From an uncultured Roseburia sp. (GTDB lineage Bacteria > Bacillota > Clostridia > Lachnospirales > Lachnospiraceae), in the NCBI GenBank assembly GCA_947384095.1, contig CANDFU010000114.1, forward strand, positions 1-6,222: a stretch of 6,222 nucleotides of DNA, given 5' to 3'. Made by a program: the position numbers and the translations under genes. Of this stretch, positions 1 through 6,023 are shown piece after piece (the first letter of the stretch is position 1; each line of letters opens with the position of its first letter). The notes below the pieces were generated by a model. That model worked only from the letters and a program-made list of their open reading frames with translations. It was not told where the DNA came from and did no database searches.

Positions 1-775
1 CAATACAAGACTGTATCGCTTCCTTTGACAGGGAAATTTCCGCAGCATGACTCAGCCCGTTCGCCAATGTTTTCCGGCGTTGGTTAAAGGAGGCGCGGAT
101 TATCCCAAACATCAGACGTTCATCATCAACGATTACCGGCGCTTCCCTCCTGCCTGTCAGCCTTATTACAGCGCTACCCACCTTCGGGCGGGGGATAAAA
201 CAATTTGGCGGAACATGGGTGATAATTTCCGGTCTGGAATAAAACTGCACCGCAAGCGAAAGCGCGCCGTAATCTTTTGTCCCAGGTCCGGACTGCATCC
301 GGTCCGCAACCTCTTTCTGCACCATAACTGTAATACAATCAATCGGCACACCGCTCTCAAACAATCTCATTATGATCGGTGTCGTGATATAATAGGGCAG
401 ATTTGCCACAACCTTGATCGGCCTTCCTTCATTGCTCTCCCGAACCATTCGTGGAATATCCACATTCAGGATATCCTCATTCAGAACAGTTACATTCTGA
501 TACTGCGCCAATGTCTCCGTAAGAATCGGAATCAGCTTCCGGTCAATCTCAACTGCAGTGACGCTGCGCGCAGCCTCGCAGAGATATTGTGTCATCGTTC
601 CGATCCCGGGCCCGATTTCCAGCACAAAGTCCTCCTCTGTCACTCCGGAAGCTTTTATAATCTTCTCCAGAACACGCGTATCTATCAGAAAATTCTGCCC
701 GAATTTTTTCTGAAAGCTAAATTCATACTTCTGCAGTATTGCGATTGTGTTCTGCGGAATTCCAAGTAATTGCAT
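1..775 (-). CDS. rsmA: 16S rRNA (adenine(1518)-N6/adenine(1519)-N6)-dimethyltransferase RsmA, 3'-truncated by window edge
   Basis: The reverse strand encodes 258 residues that run off the left edge without a stop (last full codon at position 2). RsmA (KsgA) uses S-adenosylmethionine to dimethylate two adjacent adenines in the helix 45 loop of 16S rRNA, a late step in small-subunit assembly; its loss gives kasugamycin resistance. Family motifs are in order: KFGQNFL at residues 24-30, the SAM-binding EIGPGIGTMT at 53-62, the acidic VEID at 75-78, the catalytic NLPYYITTP at 125-133, and SFNQRRKTL at 229-237 in the C-terminal domain. Family members are usually about 270-290 residues, so some 20-30 C-terminal residues are missing. 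The ATG at 775 is chosen because GAAGGG lies 7 bases upstream and the N-terminus fits the family. It follows the 138-residue gene after 13 bases, so it is probably translated from the same mRNA. Identification is very secure. Confidence 0.97.
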   Translation of the reverse strand, partial: MQLLGIPQNTIAILQKYEFSFQKKFGQNFLIDTRVLEKIIKASGVTEEDFVLEIGPGIGTMTQYLCEAARSVTAVEIDRKLIPILTETLAQYQNVTVLNEDILNVDIPRMVRESNEGRPIKVVANLPYYITTPIIMRLFESGVPIDCITVMVQKEVADRMQSGPGTKDYGALSLAVQFYSRPEIITHVPPNCFIPRPKVGSAVIRLTGRREAPVIVDDERLMFGIIRASFNQRRKTLANGLSHAAEISLSKEAIQSCI

Positions 776-788
776 TCCTTTTCCCTTC

Positions 789-1205
789 TCATATCTGTCT
801 GCCGGCAATCAGTTCATCAAACAGCCTGTCCAGAAACGTTTCGTACAGGCCTTTAAAAACCGTATGAAAAATCTGAGCTCTTTGCGCCCCTTCTCCCGCC
901 ATTTCTGCAGCCTCATAAAGTGCAAAGGCAGCTTCGTAGAGCGCTGGATTTTTATCGTAAAATACTTCCGTCAGACCGTCTTCAAACATAAACTGTGCTT
1001 CCTGCGACAGGTTATCTTTAAAATCAGCCTTCGAAATACATCCTCCCTCTTCATAATCAGACAAAAATATATGCCCTGCCGCAGAATTGACATAATTCTC
1101 ATAAATATCTCTGATATCTTCATAGGTAACCGGAGTATAGTTTTCTTTCCAATATCGCTCAAATGATTCCCTGTCGGGAAACTGTTCAAAAATATCTGTT
1201 CCCAT
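789..1205 (-). CDS. Hypothetical acidic 138-residue protein upstream of rsmA
   Basis: I do not recognise a family. The 138-residue product begins MGTDIFEQF, is rich in Glu, Asp, Tyr and Phe, and has no signal peptide or membrane segment, so it is probably a soluble cytoplasmic protein. It looks mostly helical, with an Ala/Glu-rich stretch around residues 88-106 and an amphipathic C-terminus. The frame stays open upstream to a TTG at 1295 and an ATG at 1268. The ATG at 1205 is preferred because a GGGGG ribosome binding site (1212-1216) lies 6 bases before it, and because the likely -10 box (1267-1272) overlaps the ATG at 1268, which would place that codon upstream of the transcript. The stop lies 13 bases before rsmA, suggesting a two-gene operon and perhaps translational coupling. 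A role linked to ribosome biogenesis is possible by context only. That it is a real gene is fairly sure; its function is unknown. Confidence 0.75.
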   Translation of the reverse strand: MGTDIFEQFPDRESFERYWKENYTPVTYEDIRDIYENYVNSAAGHIFLSDYEEGGCISKADFKDNLSQEAQFMFEDGLTEVFYDKNPALYEAAFALYEAAEMAGEGAQRAQIFHTVFKGLYETFLDRLFDELIAGRQI

Positions 1206-1211
1206 ACAAAT

Positions 1212-1216
1212 CCCCC
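1212..1216 (-). promoter_or_regulatory. G-run ribosome binding site of the 138-aa gene
   Basis: GGGGG on the minus strand, 6 bases before the ATG at 1205, decides the start. A GGAG lies further up at 1218-1221. The following bases (GGGGGATTT) match those before the BIG_2 gene. Confidence 0.55.
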
Positions 1217-1266
1217 ACTCCAAACGTCTCTTTACTGGCGTATCAAATTTCTTACATTCTTTTTTC

Positions 1267-1302
1267 ATTATATATAAAAATAAAAAAGAATGCAATTGAC
1301 AA
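1267..1302 (-). promoter_or_regulatory. Putative sigma-A promoter of the 138-aa gene and rsmA
   Basis: On the minus strand a perfect TATAAT (1267-1272) lies 17 bases after TTGCAT (1290-1295), which matches the -35 consensus in its first three bases. A better -35 hexamer, TTGTCA (1297-1302), sits at 24 bases, which is too far. The region is very A/T-rich. The predicted start of transcription is near 1260, leaving a leader of about 55 bases before the ATG at 1205. The weak -35 makes this a moderate call. Confidence 0.55.
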
Positions 1303-1324
1303 ATCCCGAATAAATATATTTTGA

Positions 1325-1354
1325 TTTACATATGATATTCTAATTCGTTATAAT
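1325..1354 (+). promoter_or_regulatory. Putative sigma-A promoter of the DUF885 lipoprotein gene
   Basis: TTTACA (1325-1330, five of six consensus bases) and a perfect TATAAT (1349-1354) are separated by 18 bases on the plus strand. Transcription would start near 1361, 24 bases before the ATG at 1385 or 45 before the TTG at 1406. It is back to back with the minus-strand promoter at 1267-1302, and the -10 is overlapped by the inverted repeat at 1352-1382. Confidence 0.65.
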
Positions 1355-1382
1355 GAAAAGGAAAACTGTTGTTCTTTTCATT
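1352..1382. repeat. Perfect 9-bp inverted repeat, operator-like
   Basis: AATGAAAAG (1352-1360) and its exact complement CTTTTCATT (1374-1382) are separated by 13 bases, so half-site centres are 22 bp apart, about two helical turns. The dyad covers the end of the -10 box, the predicted start of transcription and the bases just before the ATG at 1385. This placement fits a repressor site. As RNA it could instead form a weak A/U-rich hairpin in the leader. No regulator gene is visible nearby. Confidence 0.5.
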
Positions 1383-1384
1383 TT

Positions 1385-3193
1385 ATGAAATGGGGTATAA
1401 CTATTTTGAACAAACTTATATTAAAAAAAGTAACACCTCTGCTGCTCTCATTTTCCTTTCTGGCCGGATGTACCTTTCCATCCACAGATTCCCTTCGGAA
1501 GGCAGAGACAGAAACAAAACCAGAAACAGGTGGAGATGTCTCCGCAGAATTTGATATCTTCTTAAACGAACTCTTCTGCTCCGAGATTTCTTCAAATTCG
1601 ATCAATCTCCACTTTACACTATCTGATCCCGAAGCATTCGGCATCCGAAATGCTCCTGTTACCCTTGGAGATCTCTCCGAAAAATCGATCATGGAATCCC
1701 ATGCGGACCTGGAAAATACATATTCTGTCCTCAGTAAATTTGATAAATCCGCTCTGACAGAAGATCAGAAGCTCACTTATGAAATATTAAATGATTATCT
1801 GAAGACAGAATTGTCTGTTGCAGATCTGACATATTATGACGAAATCCTGCGCCCCTCTACCGGGATACAGGCACAACTTCCGGTTTTATACGAAGAATAC
1901 CGGTTTTACGACAAAGAAGATATTGAAGATTATCTAAAACTGATCTCACTGACCGCAGATTATTTTTCACAGATCATTGATTTTGAACAGAGAAAAGCGG
2001 ACTCCGGACTGTTTATGTCAGACTATGCATGTAATAATATAATTTCGCAATGTGAAACATTTACCGCAAACCCCGAATCGCATTATCTCATAGAAACCTT
2101 CAATAACAAGATCCAAACGCTTCCCGGGCTGTCCGACGAAGAGCGTGAATCATATCGGGAAAAAAATGAAACGCTTGTAAAAGAAACCATCCTGCCAGCC
2201 TATGAAAATCTCGCAAGTGCCTTGAAGGAACTGCTTGGAAAGGGAGCAAACGAAAAGGGGCTCTGTTATTTTGAAGACGGAAAAGAATTTTATGAATATC
2301 TCGTATACCACAATACAGGATGTTCCTCCGAAATTCCGGATATTCAGAAGATGGTAGAAGAAAAGAGGCTTGCAGATCTCAGTGACGCCGCCGTGATGGT
2401 TGCGGAAGACCCCGAAATCTGGGATAAGAGCAATCTCGTATCTCTGGAAACGGCAGATCCCACCGCTACTCTGCATACGCTGCAAAAAGCCATGTTAAAG
2501 CACTTTCCCAAAGCGCCCGACACCCATTTTACCGTCAGCTACATCGATGAATGCATGGAAGATTACATGGCCCCGGCCTTCTATATCACAGCCCCGATTG
2601 ACGATTATGATAATAACTCCATATTTATCAATGCCTCTACGGATACCACGACAATGCGCTATTTTACAACGCTTGCACATGAAGGCTTTCCCGGACATCT
2701 GTATCAGACAATTATGTCCTATGAAGCCGGTCTTCCCCCGGTGCGCTCTATTTTAAATTATCCTGGCTACGTAGAAGGCTGGGCGACCTACGTGGAAATG
2801 ATTTCCTACCAGTACGCCGGGCTTGATGAAAACGTCGGATTGCTTCTCGCACTTAACCAGTCGGCACTTCTGAGCCTTTACGCATCAACCGACCTCGGCG
2901 TCCACTATGACGGATGGTCTTTTGAAGACACGATTGATTTCTGGTCCGATTACGGAATTACGGACAAAGAGGTTTTAAGAGAAGTCTATGAACTGATTGT
3001 GGAAGAACCCGCACACTACCTGAAATATTACATCGGCTATCTGAATTTTCTGGATTTAAAAGAAGACGCAAAAGAAACTTATGGAAGCAATTACAGCGAT
3101 GTAGCGTTTCACAGGGCGATTCTCGCCATTGGGCCCGCTCCATTTGACATTGTAGAAAAATATCTGGATGAATATTACACGGCGGAAGACTAA
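1385..3193 (+). CDS. DUF885 family exported lipoprotein, probable zinc metallopeptidase
   Basis: The product is 602 residues. Its N-terminus is a lipoprotein signal: basic NKLILKK, a hydrophobic run, then lipobox LAGC with the lipidated Cys at 29, so it should be anchored outside the cytoplasmic membrane. The rest matches the DUF885 family (about 550-600 residues). The hallmark HEGFPGHLYQ is at 432-441 and YVEGWATYVE at 462-471. The two His, the Glu after the first His and Glu464 are the likely zinc ligands and catalytic base, by analogy with gluzincin peptidases; this is inference, and no substrate can be read from sequence. An alternative start is TTG at 1406, giving MNKLILKK: GGGG lies 10 bases upstream of it, while the ATG at 1385 has no close ribosome binding site (the nearest is about 20 bases away). 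It has its own promoter, diverges from the rsmA operon and converges on the TerA-like gene. Family assignment is firm; enzymatic activity is probable. Confidence 0.92.
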   Translation: MKWGITILNKLILKKVTPLLLSFSFLAGCTFPSTDSLRKAETETKPETGGDVSAEFDIFLNELFCSEISSNSINLHFTLSDPEAFGIRNAPVTLGDLSEKSIMESHADLENTYSVLSKFDKSALTEDQKLTYEILNDYLKTELSVADLTYYDEILRPSTGIQAQLPVLYEEYRFYDKEDIEDYLKLISLTADYFSQIIDFEQRKADSGLFMSDYACNNIISQCETFTANPESHYLIETFNNKIQTLPGLSDEERESYREKNETLVKETILPAYENLASALKELLGKGANEKGLCYFEDGKEFYEYLVYHNTGCSSEIPDIQKMVEEKRLADLSDAAVMVAEDPEIWDKSNLVSLETADPTATLHTLQKAMLKHFPKAPDTHFTVSYIDECMEDYMAPAFYITAPIDDYDNNSIFINASTDTTTMRYFTTLAHEGFPGHLYQTIMSYEAGLPPVRSILNYPGYVEGWATYVEMISYQYAGLDENVGLLLALNQSALLSLYASTDLGVHYDGWSFEDTIDFWSDYGITDKEVLREVYELIVEEPAHYLKYYIGYLNFLDLKEDAKETYGSNYSDVAFHRAILAIGPAPFDIVEKYLDEYYTAED

Positions 3194-3203
3194 ACTTCTG
3201 CTC

Positions 3204-3236
3204 GCCGGACCGGCTGTTTCATATAGCCGGTCCGGC
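3204..3236. terminator. Strong perfect stem-loop between convergent genes, candidate non-canonical terminator
   Basis: GCCGGACCGGCT (3204-3215) and AGCCGGTCCGGC (3225-3236) form a perfect 12-bp G/C-rich stem with a 9-base loop, 10 bases after the stop of the DUF885 gene and 24 bases from the stop of the opposing gene. Position suggests an end point for both transcripts. However, the plus strand continues with six A residues, not T, and the minus strand continues with mixed sequence, so neither reading gives the usual hairpin plus U-tract. It may act as a 3' stabilising hairpin or a factor-aided stop. Confidence 0.5.
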
Positions 3237-3260
3237 AAAAAACGATCATGACATAAAAAA

Positions 3261-3866
3261 TTACTTTCTCCCTGCAACCCACCGCAGTCCCCAGTTGAAG
3301 GCCTGATCCATCTGCTGATGCCCCTGGAAAAACTGGATCACTTTTTCTACACTAAATGTCTCGTTGTTCTGATTTTCAAACAATGCCAGCGCACACATCT
3401 TGTCGTATGAGTTATAACTGTCCATCTTTACGATCAAGTCCTCCGCCCCTGGATATTTGATTGTGACCGTCGCATCCGCCTGCTGCCAGTTCGCAACTCC
3501 TTCATAAATAAATGTATAGACAAGAACCCTTTTGATCTCTGCAATCTGATTTCCGTTGATTCTTAAATTCTCGCCTGCCACGGCGGCGCCTGTCCTGTCA
3601 TCGCCGTCCAGCGCGATAAACGGCGGATTTGAAAGCGTTCCAAACGAATTTCCAAGTGCCTGTACGGAGCCTTTCATTCCCGATTTTAATTCGAAAAGAC
3701 ATCCCAGATCAAGATCGATGCCGGAGCCTCCTCCCAGCAGCCCGGAAAGAAATCCCTTTTTCAGAGGCCTTGCATTCCAATTCAGATTTACAAGAATCTC
3801 GCCGAGTCCGGTCGAAGAACTCTTTTTCAGATTTACTTTTTGCCCTTTTTGCAGATTAATTGCCAT
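3261..3866 (-). CDS. TerD-family protein, TerA-type (tellurium resistance/calcium-binding stress protein)
   Basis: The product is 201 residues and opens with MAINLQKGQKVNLKK, the classic start of TerD-family domains. Further signatures are IDLDL at 50-54, LDGDDRTG at 86-93, GEN at 98-100, the IKRVLVYTFIYEG strand region at 111-123, and GHQQMDQAFNWGLRW at 182-196 near the C-terminus. The spacing and C-terminal half resemble TerA rather than TerD or TerE. The acidic clusters correspond to calcium-binding sites known in TerD proteins. These cytoplasmic proteins are tied to tellurite, phage and stress resistance, but the mechanism is poorly understood. Plasmid TerA of enterobacteria is about twice this length, so this is a single-domain version. 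AAAGGAG lies 6 bases before the ATG. rsmI is 87 bases upstream on the same strand, with a possible promoter between. No terB, terC, terZ or other ter partner is in the window, so a tellurite role is doubtful. Confidence 0.88.
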   Translation of the reverse strand: MAINLQKGQKVNLKKSSSTGLGEILVNLNWNARPLKKGFLSGLLGGGSGIDLDLGCLFELKSGMKGSVQALGNSFGTLSNPPFIALDGDDRTGAAVAGENLRINGNQIAEIKRVLVYTFIYEGVANWQQADATVTIKYPGAEDLIVKMDSYNSYDKMCALALFENQNNETFSVEKVIQFFQGHQQMDQAFNWGLRWVAGRK

Positions 3867-3918
3867 TGTGTTCTCCTTTTGTGCATCTGAAACAAAAACA
3901 ACTGATACCGTCTCTTAA

Positions 3919-3947
3919 ATACTAACAGATTACCGGTATTTTTACAA
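3919..3947 (-). promoter_or_regulatory. Putative promoter of the TerA-like gene
   Basis: In the gap between rsmI and the TerA-like gene, the minus strand carries TTGTAA (3942-3947) and TAGTAT (3919-3924), each matching four of six consensus bases, with a 17-base spacer. The spacer holds the 8-bp palindrome TACCGGTA (3931-3938). Transcription would start near 3912. The match is modest, and the gene could also be read through from rsmI, since no terminator is visible between them. Confidence 0.35.
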
Positions 3948-3953
3948 GTATTC

Positions 3954-4802
3954 TCACGGATCCAGTTGCAAAAGAGCCTGGTACACGTCTCTTTTACGCA
4001 TCCCCCTGTCTTCCGCCACAAGCTTCATCGCTTTCTTTCGATCGGCTCCCTCATCCTCATACAACTTTACATGTTCTGCAATCGACAGACTCTCCCATGT
4101 CTTTTGCTCTTCTTTCCTCAATTCTTCAAACGCCTTTCCCTCAACAATCAGGACATATTCTCCACGCGGTTCTTTTGTCTGATACAGATCAAGGCATTCC
4201 GACAATGTCATAAGAGCCCTCTCCTCATATCGTTTTGTAAGCTCCCTGCACACTGCAATTTTCCGGTCCCCGAGAACAGCATAAAGTTCGGCAAGCGTTT
4301 TCTTCAGATGATGGGGCGCCTCATAAAAAATCATCGTCCTCGTCTCCTGTCTGAGCTGATTTAAAATATCCGCCCGCTCTTTTTTCCCGCGTGGAAGAAA
4401 CGCCTCGAATGCAAACCTTCTCGTCGGCAGACCCGACATCGTAAGGGCGGTGACGCAGGCTGCAGGACCTGGCAGGGATGTAACTTCGATCCCCTCCTCA
4501 CAGCAGATGCGCACCAGCTCTTCTCCAGGATCAGAAATTCCCGGCGTACCCGCGTCGGTGATCAAGGCGACTTCTTTTCCCTCTCTCATCTTTGCAACAA
4601 GATCATACGCCTTCTCAATCTTATTGTATTCATGATAACTTGTCATCGGCGTTCTGATCGCAAAATGATTCAACAGTTTTATTGAATTTCTGGTGTCTTC
4701 CGCCGCAATCAGGTCAACTTCTTTTAATGTACGCACAACTCTGTATGTGATATCCTCAAGATTTCCGATCGGAGTGGCGCACAGATACAATTTTCCCGGC
4801 AT
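3954..4802 (-). CDS. rsmI: 16S rRNA (cytidine(1402)-2'-O)-methyltransferase RsmI
   Basis: The 282-residue product has the normal length and all hallmarks of RsmI, a SAM-dependent enzyme of the tetrapyrrole-methylase-like fold that adds the 2'-O-methyl group to C1402 of 16S rRNA, in helix 44 at the P site. Motifs in order: LYLCATPIGNLEDIT at 5-19, AEDTR at 34-38, HEYN at 57-60, DAGTPGISDPG at 83-93, SLPGPAA at 109-115, FYEAPHHL at 159-166, CRELTKRYEE at 185-194 and EPRGEYVLIVEG at 211-222. A lysine-rich helical C-terminal domain follows. AAAGGAG lies 6 bases before the ATG, which fixes the start. The BIG_2 gene ends 128 bases upstream on the same strand; a fair promoter in that gap suggests independent transcription. 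Identification is very secure. Confidence 0.97.
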   Translation of the reverse strand: MPGKLYLCATPIGNLEDITYRVVRTLKEVDLIAAEDTRNSIKLLNHFAIRTPMTSYHEYNKIEKAYDLVAKMREGKEVALITDAGTPGISDPGEELVRICCEEGIEVTSLPGPAACVTALTMSGLPTRRFAFEAFLPRGKKERADILNQLRQETRTMIFYEAPHHLKKTLAELYAVLGDRKIAVCRELTKRYEERALMTLSECLDLYQTKEPRGEYVLIVEGKAFEELRKEEQKTWESLSIAEHVKLYEDEGADRKKAMKLVAEDRGMRKRDVYQALLQLDP

Positions 4803-4833
4803 AATCTGCTCCTTTCCTACTGCCCCGAATCCT

Positions 4834-4863
4834 ATGCTAACACTTTTTACATACTGTTTTCAA
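4834..4863 (-). promoter_or_regulatory. Putative promoter of rsmI
   Basis: On the minus strand, TTGAAA (4858-4863, five of six consensus bases) and TAGCAT (4834-4839, four of six) are separated by 18 bases, 31 bases before the rsmI ATG. Transcription would start near 4827. This is a moderate match in the right place. Confidence 0.45.
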
Positions 4864-4930
4864 CTGTCTTTCCAAAAAAAGCCAACCTGCCGCACATCCT
4901 GCCAGACATTATTTTAATTACAACACGATC

Positions 4931-5938
4931 CTATTTTACAATCACGGTCATACGCGCCTTTGCCCCATCTTCTTTCGCATAGATATACGCCTTTCCCGCT
5001 TCCATTGCCTGGATCTTTCCATTTTCATCTATCGTCACGATATTGGTATTTGAAGAAGAATAGACCGGCTTATTGCCGGAAGATACGGTAACTTTCGTCT
5101 GATAAGAATCTTCAGGTGACAATTCGATACTTCCGGTTTCAAAAGTAATTACTGGCTTTTTAACCGTAACTTCACAATTTCTGCTGATACCGTCCACTGT
5201 AACCGATATCGTCGCCGTCCCGTTTTTGACTGCTGTCACCAATCCGTTCTCATCTACCGTTGCAACGCTCTTTTTGTTTGATTTCCACACAGGCCTGCTT
5301 TTTGACGTAGTTTCCACCGAAAGCTTTACTTTCTTCTTCCGGTAAAGCGAAACAGACTTCCGGTTCAATCTGACAGCAGGCTGCTTTACGGTGACATTAC
5401 AGCTTACCGATGTTTTATCCGCAGTCACAGTGACTGTCGTCTTCCCCGGTTTCTTCGCTGTTATCCGGCCATTCCCATCCACTGCTGCAATGCTCTTTTT
5501 ACTGGATTTATAAGTGACCGGATGCCCGTTAGACGTAACCGCCGTCAGAGAAAAACTGCTGCCGTTCTCCAGCGATATGCTCTTCCTGTTTAATGTGATC
5601 GTGGTCTTTTGTACCTTAACGTTACAGCTCGCCTCACCGTTTTTAATTTTTGCGGTGATCACTGCCGATCCCGCCTTTTTGGCCGTAATCTTTCCGTAAG
5701 TGTTTACGGACGCCACAGATGAGTCACTTGAAGAAAAACTGGCTTTTTTCCCTGTGGATGTCAAGGCAATCAGATAGTACTCATCTCCGATTTTCATTGT
5801 TCTGGAATACGTATTGAGAATGACATATTCATAACCGGATGCCGCATAAACCGGCGTATGATAATAGAAAACAAAAAGCATAGAAAATATGCAGAAGGCA
5901 GTCAGAACCGCCGTTAAGAATTTGCTTTTATGTGACAT
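4931..5938 (-). CDS. Secreted protein of four BIG_2 (bacterial Ig-like group 2) repeats
   Basis: The 335-residue product starts MSHKSKF. A signal peptide follows: basic start, hydrophobic core at about residues 7-26, then a probable cut after VYA near residue 32. The mature part is four tandem Ig-like domains of about 75 residues (about 36-109, 111-184, 188-259, 263-335). Each carries the BIG_2 signature: S-S/N-x-x-S-V/I-A-x-V-D/N, then G-x-I/V-T-A-x-K-x-G, then a closing V-x-V strand. BIG_2 domains occur in bacterial surface proteins and adhesins. There is no LPXTG motif, SLH domain or cell-wall-binding repeat, and the chain ends at the edge of the last domain, so it is probably released or held non-covalently. 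The mature protein is Lys-rich and basic. The ATG at 5938 is chosen over a GTG at 5971 because GGGGGG (5944-5949) lies 5 bases before it. It has its own promoter. Domain call is firm; the ligand is unknown. Confidence 0.9.
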   Translation of the reverse strand: MSHKSKFLTAVLTAFCIFSMLFVFYYHTPVYAASGYEYVILNTYSRTMKIGDEYYLIALTSTGKKASFSSSDSSVASVNTYGKITAKKAGSAVITAKIKNGEASCNVKVQKTTITLNRKSISLENGSSFSLTAVTSNGHPVTYKSSKKSIAAVDGNGRITAKKPGKTTVTVTADKTSVSCNVTVKQPAVRLNRKSVSLYRKKKVKLSVETTSKSRPVWKSNKKSVATVDENGLVTAVKNGTATISVTVDGISRNCEVTVKKPVITFETGSIELSPEDSYQTKVTVSSGNKPVYSSSNTNIVTIDENGKIQAMEAGKAYIYAKEDGAKARMTVIVK

Positions 5939-5943
5939 AAAAT

Positions 5944-5949
5944 CCCCCC
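5944..5949 (-). promoter_or_regulatory. G-run ribosome binding site of the BIG_2 gene
   Basis: Six consecutive G residues on the minus strand sit 5 bases before the ATG at 5938. This decides the start against the upstream in-frame GTG at 5971, which has no such site. The run is unusual compared with the AAAGGAG sites of rsmI and the TerA-like gene. Confidence 0.6.
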
Positions 5950-5989
5950 ATTCAGACGGCAGGAATGTCACGGCAAGTCAACTGTGATT

Positions 5990-6018
5990 ACTATATCATA
6001 TCAACTATAATTTGTAAA
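5990..6018 (-). promoter_or_regulatory. Putative sigma-A promoter of the BIG_2 gene
   Basis: On the minus strand TTTACA (6013-6018) and TATAGT (5990-5995), each matching five of six consensus bases, are separated by exactly 17 bases. A TG dinucleotide one base before the -10 makes it an extended -10 element. The predicted start near 5983 gives a leader of about 45 bases before the ATG. This is one of the two best promoter matches in the window. Confidence 0.65.
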
Positions 6019-6023
6019 GTATA

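Noticed and set aside
47..769. A 240-codon open frame on the plus strand.
   Set aside because: It lies wholly antisense to rsmA, whose motifs are unmistakable; the plus-strand product is rich in Cys, His, Arg and Asn with no family resemblance, typical of a shadow frame.
747..1166. A 139-codon open frame on the plus strand.
   Set aside because: It is antisense to the 138-residue gene, has no good ribosome binding site and its composition (Phe, Arg, Ile, Cys-rich) is shadow-like.
1206..1295. Longer versions of the 138-residue protein starting at TTG 1295 or ATG 1268.
   Set aside because: Both lie at or upstream of the predicted start of transcription near 1260, and neither has a ribosome binding site; the ATG at 1268 overlaps the -10 box.
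3556..3918. A 120-codon open frame on the plus strand.
   Set aside because: It is antisense to the TerA-like gene, which has clear family motifs and a good ribosome binding site; the plus-strand frame is Pro/Ser/Phe-rich and featureless.
4874..4903. A seven-base T-run on the minus strand after the BIG_2 gene, considered as a terminator.
   Set aside because: The G-rich sequence before it contains a direct repeat of GGCAGG (4886-4891 and 4898-4903), not an inverted one, and I could not fold a stable stem next to the T-run.
4931..5865. The tandem repeats in the BIG_2 gene, considered as a CRISPR array or mobile repeat.
   Set aside because: The repeats are protein-level, about 225 bp long, diverged at the DNA level and within one open frame.
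5939..5971. A longer BIG_2 protein starting from GTG at 5971.
   Set aside because: The GTG has no ribosome binding site and sits close to the predicted transcript start; the ATG at 5938 has a strong G-run at the right distance and gives a normal signal peptide.
5967..5987. A short imperfect inverted repeat (TCACGG and CTGTGA) in the BIG_2 leader, considered as a regulatory hairpin.
   Set aside because: It has only about four solid base pairs plus one mismatch, which is expected by chance in a leader of this size.
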